This document shows, in pieces, positions 34,280 to 47,450 of a stretch of 64,000 bases of DNA (the first letter of the stretch is position 1; every line of letters starts with the position of its first letter). The stretch comes from Roseiarcus sp963721905 (lineage in GTDB: Bacteria; Pseudomonadota; Alphaproteobacteria; Rhizobiales; Beijerinckiaceae). The DNA lies in the NCBI GenBank assembly GCA_963721905.1, contig CAVRMF010000008.1, positions 434,001 through 498,000 of the forward strand. The letters are read 5' to 3'. A program made the position numbers and the translations under genes. Under the pieces are notes generated by a model, which saw only the letters and a program-made list of their open reading frames with translations, ran no database searches and was not told the DNA's origin.

Positions 34280-34283
34280 TTAG
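32739..34283 (+). CDS. IS1380 transposase with a frameshifted C-terminus
   Basis: A DDE transposase read from ATG 32739 with CGGAGGAG upstream. Family motifs include GGALTSDAGGLLLGAADRRL, DLDATDDPLYGHQEGRFFHG, ILLRADSGFAREALMAW and YCARGDMENRIKECQGDLFA. Near 34040 the frame departs from the expected end. In another frame the sequence reads IALASACPYADEWRLAAVRL and then stops at about 34104, as relatives do. The present ORF instead adds about 80 basic residues and stops at the TAG of the right target duplication. A loss of two bases would explain this; activity is doubtful. Confidence 0.88.
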   Translation: MQTECSAEPSAFGRVEGRPVMAAFDGGALTSDAGGLLLGAADRRLNLVRRLAGCFRDARDPRFIEHSVATLIGQRVYGIALGYEDLNDHDELRHDPLMAVLAGKLEARREDCAPVAGKSTLNRLELSREIATRYKKISHDPAAIEALFVDLFLEAHDRAPREIILDLDATDDPLYGHQEGRFFHGYYDGYCYLPLYVFCGRHLLAAKLRPSNIDASAGSVEEAARIVRQIRARWPKTRILLRADSGFAREALMAWCEQNRVDFVFGLARNPRLVEEIAAELAQAEAEAAATGKPARRFKDFRYATLDSWSRRRRVIGKAEWTKGEVNPRFIVTSLKQGEINGRFLYETVYCARGDMENRIKECQGDLFADRTSTATMRANQLRLWLASFAYVLICALRRVGLAHTQFAEATCGTIRLKLLKLAGLVRISARRINRARLGLSLRRRMAPRRRPPRLRRRRDADKSRQSTPRPTGEPKHPDPTAQTAQSARSSVTQTLRTSLSASLQCARSLRNAG

Positions 34284-34669
34284 CACTTCATTTACACCCC
34301 TCATCAACAATCCGGGCTGGCGCCGCCCGAGCGTTGGAATTATTTCCGTTCACAACCAACATCGTGGCGGCGCCGTTGAATCGGCGGCGGAACCGTGAAT
34401 CCAATGAATCGCTTGGAGCTAATCATTAATGCTTTACTTTAGATGGCTAAACTCGGAAAATTCTATATAAAACATGAGTTTATCCGTTGCGGTAATGGCG
34501 GGTGCCGGGGGCTTGCGCGAAGGAATCATGTTTTGTTAACCATTGGTCGTCACTGTGCCAGTCGAATCAGTCCAGGTCCGAATCCGGCAGCGAGCCGGCC
34601 GGGATCAGGCGCGAAGGCGACGTACGAAACCGCGGTCACGAAGCAAAAGGCGAGGCGGGGAGCCTAATT
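34284..34669 (+). promoter_or_regulatory. ctrA upstream region with GANTC methylation sites
   Basis: Six GAATC sequences (GANTC, the CcrM methylation site) lie at 34378, 34397, 34406, 34523, 34564 and 34580. TTAACCAT at 34536-34543 resembles a CtrA half-site. The region is AT-rich. A GGGGAG ribosome site precedes the ctrA ATG. In Caulobacter and rhizobia, ctrA transcription depends on methylation state and CtrA feedback; here that is inferred from the sites. Confidence 0.65.
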
Positions 34670-35371
34670 ATGCGCGTATTATTGATCGAGGATGATGCGG
34701 CGACCGCCCAAAGCATCGAGTTGATGTTGAAGTCCGAGGCCTTCAACGTTTACGTCACCGATCTTGGCGAAGAAGGGATCGATCTGGGTAAGCTTTACGA
34801 CTACGACATCATTCTTTTGGATCTGAACCTGCCCGACATGTCCGGCTACGAGGTCCTTCGGTCGCTTCGCGTGACCAAGATCAAGACCCCGATCCTCATC
34901 CTGTCGGGCATGGCGGGGATCGAGGACAAGGTCAAAGGCCTCGGCCACGGCGCCGACGACTACCTCACCAAACCGTTCCATAAGGATGAACTGGTCGCCC
35001 GCATCCACGCTATCGTCCGGCGCTCGAAGGGCCACGCCCAGTCCGTCATCATTACCGGCGATCTCGTCGTCAATCTCGACCAGAAGACGGTCGAAGTCGA
35101 CAGCGCCCGCGTGCATCTGACTGGCAAGGAATATCAGATGCTCGAGTTGCTTTCGCTGCGAAAGGGCACGACGCTGACGAAGGAAATGTTTCTCAACCAC
35201 CTTTACGGCGGCATGGACGAGCCCGAGCTCAAGATCATCGACGTCTTCATCTGCAAGCTGCGCAAAAAGCTCGCCATGGCGTCGAATGGACGCAATTACA
35301 TCGAGACGGTCTGGGGCCGGGGCTATGTGCTTCGCGAGCCCGCGACGAGCGAAGACCGCATTCCCGCCTGA
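34670..35371 (+). CDS. ctrA: Cell-cycle master response regulator CtrA
   Basis: A 233-residue OmpR-type regulator. The receiver domain (1-120) has the acidic pair in MRVLLIEDDAATAQSIELML, phospho-acceptor Asp51 in IILLDLNLPDMSGYE and the KPF switch in DDYLTKPFHKDEL. The winged-helix DNA-binding domain has VHLTGKEYQMLELLSLRKGT and IDVFICKLRKKLAMAS, followed by YIETVWGRGYVLREP. These are strongly CtrA-like. It governs replication silencing, division and flagellar genes in alphaproteobacteria. The start at 34670 is fixed by the family N-terminus and the ribosome site; the frame is open to 34502. Confidence 0.95.
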   Translation: MRVLLIEDDAATAQSIELMLKSEAFNVYVTDLGEEGIDLGKLYDYDIILLDLNLPDMSGYEVLRSLRVTKIKTPILILSGMAGIEDKVKGLGHGADDYLTKPFHKDELVARIHAIVRRSKGHAQSVIITGDLVVNLDQKTVEVDSARVHLTGKEYQMLELLSLRKGTTLTKEMFLNHLYGGMDEPELKIIDVFICKLRKKLAMASNGRNYIETVWGRGYVLREPATSEDRIPA

Positions 35372-35443
35372 GCCGACGCCTCTGACGACGACGCTCGCGG
35401 GTCCGCCCCGTGTGCGGTTTCGTTTTGTTCTTGCCTCGCGCTT

Positions 35444-36862
35444 CTACCGCGGAAGGACTGTCGAACCCATCAGCGCTTCGTCGATCGCCGCGGCGCATTG
35501 ACGGCCCTCGCGGATCGCCCACACGACGAGCGACTGGCCACGCCGCATGTCGCCGCAAGCGTAGACCTTCGGGCGCGACGACGCGTAACGGTTGGTGTCG
35601 GCCGCGACATTCCCCCGATTGTCTAGCTTGACGCCGAGTTCGGCGAGCAGGCCCTCCTTGACCGGAGAGATGAATCCCATCGCCAAGAGGACGAGATCGG
35701 TCCTTAGCGTAAATTCGCTCCCCGCGACCGGCTTCATCTTGTCGTCGACGCGCACGCACTTTAACCCGGTCACGACGCCATTCTCGCCCTCGAAGGCGGC
35801 CGTATTCACCGCAAAATCGCGTTCCGCGCCTTCTTCGTGGCTCGATGAGGTGCGCAGCTTCAGCGGCCAGTTCGGCCAGGTGAGGAGCTTGTCCTCCGCC
35901 TTCGGCGGCATTGGCATGATCTCGAGCTGCGTGACGCTGAGCGCGCCCTGACGAATGGACGTACCGATACAGTCGGAGCCCGTGTCTCCGCCGCCAATCA
36001 CCACGACATGCTTGCCGCTGGCGAGGATCGGTTCGTTCGTGCCGATCGGCTCGTTGGACACGCGCCGGTTTTGCTGCGGCAGGAAATCCATCGCGAAATG
36101 AACGCCCGCGAGATCGCGGCCGGGCACGGGCAGATCGCGCGACGCCTCTGCGCCGCCGGCGACCGCGATCGCGTCATGGGCGTCCACGAGAGTCTGGGCG
36201 CTGACGCTCTGACCGACGTTGGCGTTGTAATGGAAGACGACGCCCTCGGCGGCCATTTGCTCGACGCGCCGCTCGACATGGCGCTTTTCGAGCTTAAAGT
36301 CGGGAATCCCGTACCGCAGCAGGCCGCCCGCCTTGGCATGTTTTTCGTACACATGAACTTCGTGTCCGGCGCGCGCGAGCTGTTGCGCGCAAGCCAGCCC
36401 CGCAGGGCCAGAACCGACGACGGCGACCTTCTTGCCGGTTTTGTGGGGGGATGGCTCGGGTCTCACCCATCCTTCGGCGAAGGCGCGGTCGATAATCGCG
36501 CATTCGATCGTCTTGATGGTCACCGGCGTGTCTTGGATGTTGAGGGTACAGGACGCTTCGCAGGGCGCCGGACACACTCGGCCGGTGACTTCCGGGAAAT
36601 TGTTGGTGGAGAGCAGATTGCGCGCGGCTTCCTCCCACTCGCCGCGATAAGTGAGGTCATTCCAATCCGGGATCTGGTTGTTGACCGGGCAGCCCGTGTG
36701 ACAATAGGGGATGCCGCAATTCATGCAGCGCGCCGCCTGGTTCCGGGTCGCCTCTTCGCTGAGCGGGAGAACGAATTCGCGATAATGACGGATTCGGTCG
36801 GACGCCGGGGCATAGCGCCGGTCAGCCCGGTCAATCTCCAAAAAGCCCGTCACCTTGGCCAT
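35444..36862 (-). CDS. gltD: Glutamate synthase (NADPH) small subunit
   Basis: A 472-residue beta subunit that feeds electrons from NADPH to GltB. Iron-sulfur cysteines are in RCMNCGIPYCHTGCPVNNQI and CPAPCEASCTLNI. The FAD loop is VAVVGSGPAGLACAQQLARA and the NADPH loop is HVVVIGGGDTGSDCIGTSIR. The terminal SLVVWAIREGRQCAAAID is intact. It follows gltB by 57 bases in the same operon. With gltB it forms the GOGAT step of ammonia assimilation. Confidence 0.96.
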   Translation of the reverse strand: MAKVTGFLEIDRADRRYAPASDRIRHYREFVLPLSEEATRNQAARCMNCGIPYCHTGCPVNNQIPDWNDLTYRGEWEEAARNLLSTNNFPEVTGRVCPAPCEASCTLNIQDTPVTIKTIECAIIDRAFAEGWVRPEPSPHKTGKKVAVVGSGPAGLACAQQLARAGHEVHVYEKHAKAGGLLRYGIPDFKLEKRHVERRVEQMAAEGVVFHYNANVGQSVSAQTLVDAHDAIAVAGGAEASRDLPVPGRDLAGVHFAMDFLPQQNRRVSNEPIGTNEPILASGKHVVVIGGGDTGSDCIGTSIRQGALSVTQLEIMPMPPKAEDKLLTWPNWPLKLRTSSSHEEGAERDFAVNTAAFEGENGVVTGLKCVRVDDKMKPVAGSEFTLRTDLVLLAMGFISPVKEGLLAELGVKLDNRGNVAADTNRYASSRPKVYACGDMRRGQSLVVWAIREGRQCAAAIDEALMGSTVLPR

Positions 36863-36919
36863 AGAGCTACTCTAAACCCGTCCTGCTGCGTCCCATACGG
36901 GACGCTGCGCCAATTCGCG

Positions 36920-41626
<4,707 letters not shown>

Positions 41627-41996
41627 CTTTCCGCTCCCCGGACGGTCGCGATCCTCATCGCGACTTACATTTTCCAAATTTTCAAGGCGTGTCGAGGACA
41701 AAACGGCCGCGTCTTGCGCAGCCAATGGGGCGTTACGCGTCGAATTTTTTTCGATCTGTTTTCGTTTTTCGATCCGACGACGCCATAGTCACGCTCATCG
41801 CGCGCGCGACCATTTCAGAGCTTCGGTCGCGCAAATGGTCAGCAAAACTGTCCTATCTCGAAAACATGCCAGAAATGAACCCGCGATACAAGCGGGCGCC
41901 ACGCGGTTTTTTGAGCCGGCCAAAGCGGGTCTCCGCACAATTGCCAATCCATCGCTGGCTGGGGCAATTTGGCGGCTTAATCAGGGTGAGTCGACA

Positions 41997-43073
41997 ATGA
42001 ATTTCGCGAGCGACAATGGCGCGGGCGTCGCGCCCGAGATCCTGGAGGCGATCACGGCTTCGTCTGGTGTCAACACGCCGGCCTATGGCGCCGACGACTA
42101 CACCGCTCGAGCGGAAGCGATGCTGAGCGAAATCTTCGAGACCAAGGTCGCCGCCTTCCTGGTTGCGACGGGCACTGCCGCGAACGCGCTTGCGCTCTCG
42201 GCGTTGGCTCAGCCCTGGAGCGCGGTCTTCTGTCACGAGGAGGCGCACGTTCACGATGACGAATGCGGCGCGCCCGAATTCTTTACCGCGGGCGCGAAAC
42301 TGGTCGGCATCGCCGGCTGGGGCGGCAAGATCACGCCCGACGATCTGCGCGAGGCGCTCGGTCGGTTTCCGCCCGGGCTCATCAAGTCGGTCCAACCGGG
42401 CGCGTTGTCGCTCTCTCAGGCCACCGAAGCCGGGACAGTTTACTGGCAAGGCGAGGTCGGGGCGCTTTGCGACATCGCTCATTCGGCCGGCGTCGGCGTG
42501 CATATGGACGGCGCCCGGTTCGCGAATGCGATAGTCGCCAGCCAGCTTTCGCCGGCCGACATGACGTGGCGCGCCGGAGTCGATGCGCTTTCGTTCGGCG
42601 CGACGAAGAACGGCGCGCTCGCCTGCGAGGCGGTCGTTTTCTTCGATCCCGCACGGGCGATGGAATTGGCTTATCGACGCAAGCGCGCCGGACACACCCT
42701 GTCCAAGGGGCGTTTCCTGGGGGCGCAGATGGAGGCCTACCTCCGGGACGGCCTCTGGCTCCGGCTGGCGGAGCGCGCCAACGAGGCGGCGCACCGTCTC
42801 AGCGAAAGGCTTGCGGCTGCGCCGGGGTTCCGACTGGCGTGGCCGACGGAAGCCAACGAGGTCTTCGTCGTTGCGCCGAACGCAGCCGTTGAAGCATGGC
42901 GGGCTGCGGGCGCGCGATTCCATGAGTGGAGCACCGGTTCTTTGGCGCTCGAGCAGAGGCCCGGCGACGACGAACGCCTCCTGCGGCTCGTCACATCGTT
43001 CGAGACCGAGCAAGGCGAAATCGATCAGCTGCTCGGCCTCAACGACGGCGCCTACGCGGGCGCTGCGCAATGA
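41997..43073 (+). CDS. Beta-eliminating lyase / low-specificity L-threonine aldolase family
   Basis: A 358-residue PLP enzyme of aspartate aminotransferase fold. MNFASDNGAGVAPEILEAIT is the usual opening, FLVATGTAANALALSALAQP the PLP phosphate region, VHMDGARFANAIVAS carries the PLP-ring Asp, and SFGATKNGALACEAVVF the Schiff-base Lys. It probably splits L-threonine or allo-threonine to glycine and acetaldehyde. Related tyrosine-phenol-lyase-like activities cannot be excluded. It is divergent from gltB, with about 370 bases between the two starts. Confidence 0.88.
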   Translation: MNFASDNGAGVAPEILEAITASSGVNTPAYGADDYTARAEAMLSEIFETKVAAFLVATGTAANALALSALAQPWSAVFCHEEAHVHDDECGAPEFFTAGAKLVGIAGWGGKITPDDLREALGRFPPGLIKSVQPGALSLSQATEAGTVYWQGEVGALCDIAHSAGVGVHMDGARFANAIVASQLSPADMTWRAGVDALSFGATKNGALACEAVVFFDPARAMELAYRRKRAGHTLSKGRFLGAQMEAYLRDGLWLRLAERANEAAHRLSERLAAAPGFRLAWPTEANEVFVVAPNAAVEAWRAAGARFHEWSTGSLALEQRPGDDERLLRLVTSFETEQGEIDQLLGLNDGAYAGAAQ

Positions 43074-43144
43074 CGACGCGCCGTGACCGTGCCGCAATTT
43101 GCGCCAAAGACTGGCCCCGCGGGTTAATCCTGGAGCTTTGGATC

Positions 43145-44139
43145 ATGGCTGCCTCGAACGCGACGCTGCGACGCCTGCTGGCGCGCCTGGCGCTCGCCGC
43201 TCTGCCGAACTCTTGCCGCCGCAACGGGGGCCAACGCGCAATGGTTCCCGCCGACGAGCGCATTGCCACGCGAGTATGTGCAATGGTTTCCGCCGATGGG
43301 CGCCGCTTCGCCGAATGAAATCGCCGAAAGGCTGCGTGCGGAGGGTTTTGTCCTGGTCGGGCCGCTTCATCGTAACGACACCGTCTACCTGGCCGACGTC
43401 AACGCGGGCCCCGCCGGCCGAGAGCGACTGGTGATCGACGCCTGGAGCGGAGAAATCCTGCAGCGGTTCGTCCCTCGGAACCCCAACTCGAGGCCGGGAG
43501 CGGCCGGCGGCTACGTGATTGAGAGAGGCGAATTCGACATCCCGCCGCCTCTCGCTCCGCCGCCCGCGCGTGACTTCTTCGTCGGTCCCGGCGGCAGCGG
43601 GAACCTCGCGTACGGAGGACCGGGCAACGCGCGCATCCCCGAGGCCGTCGGCCCGATCAATCCTCTCGAGCGGAACTCCAAGAACGAGGGTCAAGCAGAA
43701 ACCCGCGACAAGCAGGCATGCGCCCGCCGAGTCGAAACCGACGACGGCGGCGGCGCCGCCTGCTCAACCGCTGAAGCCGGACGAAGGCGGCGCCAACCCG
43801 ACGGCGAAAGACAATTCGGAAAGAAGCGCGGCGCCGGCTGCGGCCGTACCGACAGTGGCGCCGCCTGCGGCGTCCGAGGCGTCACAGCAGCCGAACACTC
43901 CGCCGAAGCTCGACACTCCGCCGGCAGGATCGACGCCGTCCGCGACGCCGGATCAAACCAAGAGCGCGGCGCCCAATCCTGGGGGAACGGCGACATCGCC
44001 AAACATGGCCCAGACTCAAGCCAAGGACGAACCCCACCCGGCTCGATCCGAGCAGCCTGCCGCCGTTCCTTCCGCGCCTGCAGCCAAACCGAGCGACAAG
44101 TCGAAGGTCAACGACGTGCCGGTCAACCCCATCGAATAA
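43145..44139 (+). pseudogene. Secreted Pro/Ala-rich protein gene with two frameshifts
   Basis: Three frames join into one protein. The first (ATG 43145, MAASNATLRRLLARLALAAL) gives a signal peptide. The second, from about 43200, reads ATGANAQWFPPTSALPREYV and on through MGAASPNEIAERLRAEGFVL to NPLERNSKNE. The third, from about 43690, is a Pro/Ala-rich tail (KPTTAAAPPAQPLKPDEGG ... NDVPVNPIE). The conserved middle resembles small periplasmic proteins with a repeated QWFPP motif. Two single-base changes would restore about 330 residues. A real pseudogene or two sequencing errors are both possible. Confidence 0.55.
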
Positions 44140-44140
44140 C

Positions 44141-44177
44141 CAACATCAGGGCGCCCTTTCGGGGCGCCCTGATGTTG
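44141..44177. terminator. Bidirectional hairpin terminator
   Basis: CAACATCAGGGCGCCC and GGGCGCCCTGATGTTG form a perfect 16-bp stem with the loop TTTCG. It lies two bases after the end of the Pro/Ala-rich gene and 15 before the convergent hsp20 stop. There is no long T run on either side. Confidence 0.7.
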
Positions 44178-44192
44178 ACCGGCTGAGCGGTC

Positions 44193-44657
44193 TTACGCGG
44201 CCTGCTTCGTCGCCTCGACGGTCTTGCCGCCGTTGATGGCGATCACGCGCGGCTTCTGGGCTTCCGGAACTTCGCGGACCAGATCGATATGGAGCAATCC
44301 ATTCTCGCTGGCCGCGCCGGTGACGACCACATGGTCGGCAAGCTGGAAACGCCTCTCAAAAGCACGAGCCGCGATGCCCTGATAGATGACGTCGCGCTTC
44401 TCGTCCTTGGCGGCGGCGGACGTCTTCGCGCCGCGAATCGTCAGCGTGCTGTCGCGCGTCTCGACGGTCAGCTCGTTCTCGCCGAAGCCGGCGACTGCGA
44501 GCGTGATCCGGTACGCATTCTCGCCGGTCCGCTCGATGTTATAGGGCGGATAGGATGGAACGTTCTGTTCCGCGCCGACCGCCTTGTCCAGCATCGACAG
44601 AAGCCGGTCGAAACCGACGGTGGACCGATAGAATGGCGAGAGATCGTAGTTCAACAT
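44193..44657 (-). CDS. Small heat-shock protein, Hsp20 family
   Basis: A 154-residue alpha-crystallin domain chaperone that holds unfolding proteins. Class A rhizobial sHSP features are clear: LSPFYRSTVGFDRLLSMLDK at the N-terminus, the crystallin domain opening with NIERTGENAYRITLAVAGF and ELTVETRDSTLTIRG, and FERRFQLADHVVV. Start 44657 has GGAGG seven bases upstream. A ROSE-like element covers that ribosome site. Convergent with the Pro/Ala-rich gene. Confidence 0.93.
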   Translation of the reverse strand: MLNYDLSPFYRSTVGFDRLLSMLDKAVGAEQNVPSYPPYNIERTGENAYRITLAVAGFGENELTVETRDSTLTIRGAKTSAAAKDEKRDVIYQGIAARAFERRFQLADHVVVTGAASENGLLHIDLVREVPEAQKPRVIAINGGKTVEATKQAA

Positions 44658-44760
44658 AAACACATCCTCCTTCATGAGCGATATGACAGCAGTCGCCCCG
44701 TTTGGCTGCGCCTGCCGCTTGCGGTTCGGTTGGACACCGCACGCCTCATTTGGGGCGAAG
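44658..44760 (-). promoter_or_regulatory. ROSE-like RNA thermometer in the hsp20 leader
   Basis: On the transcript the Shine-Dalgarno AAGGAGGA (44672-44665) faces the pentamer UCGCU (44681-44677), which fits the conserved UYGCU motif of ROSE elements, across a short loop. In known ROSE structures this pairing includes a G-G contact and melts on heating. Upstream, GCGGT ... ACCGC and CCGCAAGCGG form further hairpins. Transcript start and exact length are not visible. Confidence 0.6.
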
Positions 44761-44903
44761 CCGCCTCAATTCAAGGGCGGCCGCTCACCCACAAAAAGTT
44801 CACGGCTCATAGGCGAAAGCGGCGATTGCGCCAGCGAGCGCGGCTCGATATAGCGCGGGTCGCAAGGAGGCTGCCGCCTCCGATTCATGGGGTGACAAAT
44901 CGC

Positions 44904-45368
44904 ATGCTGAAGTCATTGTTGGCTGCGGCGGTCGGCGCGGCCGCCTTGTGTTTCGCTACCGTGGCTTTCGCCGGGCCCCCGCACGGGCAGCCAGAAGACG
45001 AGGGCCCGCCGAAACCGCTCCCGCCGCTGCAGAAGAACTTCCCGCTGGACCAGACCTGGTCCTTACGCGAGCTCAACGGCAAGCCGGTGCCCGATGGGCT
45101 CGACGCGAGTCTGATGATCGACGGCAACTTGCGCGGCTCCGGGTTCACCGGTTGCAATTCGTGGTCGGCGACGCTCTACCCGGTCAAGGATCAGCATCTC
45201 ACCGTCGGCCCCTTCGCGCTGACCAAGAAACAGTGCCCGAAAGACGTCATGGCGGTCGAGTTCGGCTTTCTGTCGAGCCTCGTCGGCAACCCGACCTGGG
45301 ATCTCGTCAACGGCGATCTGGTGATCAAGGGACCGCGCGGATCGATGCGGCTCGCGCGTTCGCTATGA
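44904..45368 (+). CDS. META domain (HslJ-like) exported protein
   Basis: A 154-residue protein with a signal peptide (MLKSLLAAAVGAAALCFATV, then AFA) and one META domain: LDQTWSLRELNGKPVP, then GSGFTGCNSWSATLYPV and MAVEFGFLSSLVG. META/HslJ domains are found in heat-inducible or antibiotic-tolerance proteins, usually periplasmic. It is divergent from hsp20, with 246 bases between the starts. Confidence 0.8.
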   Translation: MLKSLLAAAVGAAALCFATVAFAGPPHGQPEDEGPPKPLPPLQKNFPLDQTWSLRELNGKPVPDGLDASLMIDGNLRGSGFTGCNSWSATLYPVKDQHLTVGPFALTKKQCPKDVMAVEFGFLSSLVGNPTWDLVNGDLVIKGPRGSMRLARSL

Positions 45369-46078
45369 GGGCCGGGAGGCCTTCGCGGGCCGCCGCGCGC
45401 TTTTGGACGCGACCCAAGTCTTTCCGAGGGTTAGGCGCCTTTTTCTGCCAATTTGCGAACTTCGCAACTTCGCAACTTTGATGCAAGATGGCGCCGGCCC
45501 TCCGTTCGGCGGCTCAAGGCGCTAGGCGCGAATTCCATGATTTCAAAGACTTCCGGCGCCATTTCGGGTCCTTCGTACGCGCGTTGATTCTGCCGGACGC
45601 GCACCGTGCTCAACCGCGGCTCCACTTTCAACATTATATATCTGTCGTATGCTTTCTCCCTTTTGCGTTTCTGATACGCGAAACAATGGTAGCATGGCTC
45701 TTCGATTTTCGGAAGGAAATGTCGATTCTTGTCGGTACCACACGACACGCCGGTTTGGGTAGCGCATGACGGTTCCGGTCGGGTCGGGCCCTTTCCGGGA
45801 TCCCGATAGAATGTGGGGAAACGGCAGCGCCCCATGGAACCCGAGATGTACGCGATTTTTGCCCCTATATTCTGCACCACGCAAGCTATTGATTTCTAAG
45901 AGGGCGGCGGTGGATCAATCGGCTTAGCGCGGCGCGACCCCCTTCCCTGGCCCTTCCCCACCGGGGGAAGGGAAGGCGCCTCACCCGGCAAGCGCTGACC
46001 GACCTAACTGCAGAACGCATCAGGCAGCGGCGTCGATTCGGCGTCGTGCGAGACGCAAGTCCCGCGTCTTTTCCGCCG
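45369..46078. other. Gene-poor, locally AT-richer stretch
   Basis: The only plausible coding unit is a minus-strand ORF at about 45431-45634 (MLKVEPRLSTVRVRQNQRAY), with GGGAGA some 20 bases upstream, too far for a normal site. I give it low credence. At 45462-45478 CTTCGCAACTTCGCAACTT is a short tandem repeat, and a palindromic CCTTCCC...GGGAAGG repeat lies at 45943-45975. Confidence 0.35.
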
Positions 46079-47170
46079 TCACGCCCGGCTCAGGGTAGAG
46101 GCGAACGTCTTACCGTCCACGTCGGTGATGCGGAGCTCCGCGCCCGATTCTGTCGCGTCGGCGTTGGCGGGAGGGGGAAGCGTGACGACGGCCTTGGCGC
46201 CGACGCCGGCCTCCAGTCCGTAGGGCGCGGGCTTCACCCTGTTGTAGGCGAACGCGTTGGCGATCGCCGTCGGGGCAAGCGCCGACAAGGCTTGCCAATC
46301 CCAGGTCGCAAGCGCTCCTCCGTCAGGCCCGACGACCTCGACCTTCATGATGTGGGCCGGCACGGCCGGCGTCCCTCCGTCGAGGTAGACCGCGAAGCGA
46401 ACGCCGCCGTCGCTGGTGAGCGTCGCGTCGGAAAGCGTGAAATGGTGCGCTGCGGCGCTGACCGGGCCTTTGTGATAAGGCGTCAGCACCGAGCCGCGGT
46501 AATAGTTGTAGAGGCCGCCGTCGAAGACGAGAACGAAGGCGAGGAGCGCGATCGAAGCTTTGCGAAGGCCCGGGTCGCTCAGCGGCAGCTTCAGGCTTCC
46601 CGCCCCCCAGCGGAACCATGTGCGCCCGGCCAGGGCCGGATTGCGGCGAAGCCAGGCGCTGTCGAGAGAATAGGCGGCGCTTCCGGCCAACATCAAAGTC
46701 GCGCCCATGGCGAGGTTGCACGCCGCCATCGTCCATTCGTCGATGCATGTGCCGCCCTGCCAACCGAACAGCAGCATCAGCGAGATCGAGAGGCCGATGG
46801 AGACGAGCGCCGCGAGCCGCGTCATGAGGCCGGCCATCAGCGCGAAGCCGGCGATGAGTTCGACGGCGCTGAAGAGGATGATCGCCGCGTACAAAAGCCA
46901 GAAATGGTGGAGCAGGAAGGCGAGGACGTGATCGAGGCCGAAGAGGGCGCCTGGCATCGCCGTCTGAAGCTTGTTGGCCATCCAGGACGGCTGCGAGGGA
47001 TCGAGTTTCGATGGGTCAAAAATGAAACGCCGCGATCCGCCGCCCCAATAGATGAACCCCTGAATGACGCGGACCGACAGCATCGCAATCGCCGCGACGC
47101 GCCAGTCGGCGCTTTCCGCGGCTAACGCCTCCGCCGCAGCGCCCGCGCTGCGCGCCGTCAATGTCGCCAT
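46079..47170 (-). CDS. DoxD-DoxA fusion, thiosulfate:quinone oxidoreductase-like
   Basis: A 363-residue membrane protein. The first half has about four helices typical of DoxD/DoxX (RVIQGFIYWGGGSRRFIFDP, LLYAAIILFSAVELIAGFAL, LVSIGLSISLMLLFGWQGGT). After a further anchor near residue 210, the second half is an exported DoxA-like domain (YRGSVLTPYHKGPVSAAAHH and DATLTSDGGVRFAVYLDGG). In Acidianus, DoxD and DoxA form thiosulfate:quinone oxidoreductase. Here one chain carries both. No sulfur-oxidation genes are nearby, so the substrate is not established. Confidence 0.78.
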   Translation of the reverse strand: MATLTARSAGAAAEALAAESADWRVAAIAMLSVRVIQGFIYWGGGSRRFIFDPSKLDPSQPSWMANKLQTAMPGALFGLDHVLAFLLHHFWLLYAAIILFSAVELIAGFALMAGLMTRLAALVSIGLSISLMLLFGWQGGTCIDEWTMAACNLAMGATLMLAGSAAYSLDSAWLRRNPALAGRTWFRWGAGSLKLPLSDPGLRKASIALLAFVLVFDGGLYNYYRGSVLTPYHKGPVSAAAHHFTLSDATLTSDGGVRFAVYLDGGTPAVPAHIMKVEVVGPDGGALATWDWQALSALAPTAIANAFAYNRVKPAPYGLEAGVGAKAVVTLPPPANADATESGAELRITDVDGKTFASTLSRA

Positions 47171-47263
47171 GCCGTCCCCCCTTCTTTCCGCTCAACGTCC
47201 CGGATTGAGCGACCCGGGCGCGCAGGAACGGCAGCCTAGCACGACGAGGTCGAGGCGCTTCAT

Positions 47264-47345
47264 TTGCCGTCACCCGCGGGCTTGACCCGCGGGTCCATGG
47301 ATCGCCGGGTGATCCCCGGGCTGCGACCCGGGGACGGCGATGACG
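47264..47345. repeat. Palindromic intergenic repeat, family F
   Basis: CGCGGGCTTGACCCGCGGGT and CCCGGGCTGCGACCCGGGG are two hairpins separated by CCATGGATCGCCGGGTGAT, a composite found often between rhizobial genes. It lies upstream of the flavoprotein gene in the 47171-47450 gap. Confidence 0.65.
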
Positions 47346-47450
47346 GATCGGGCTGGCTCAACCTGGCCGAAATCTGCGCCAGATGTGCAAATATCGTAGA
47401 GGGTGAACCAGGCGTCGCACGCGCCTTCGCGACTATGGGAGCTGAAAAAA

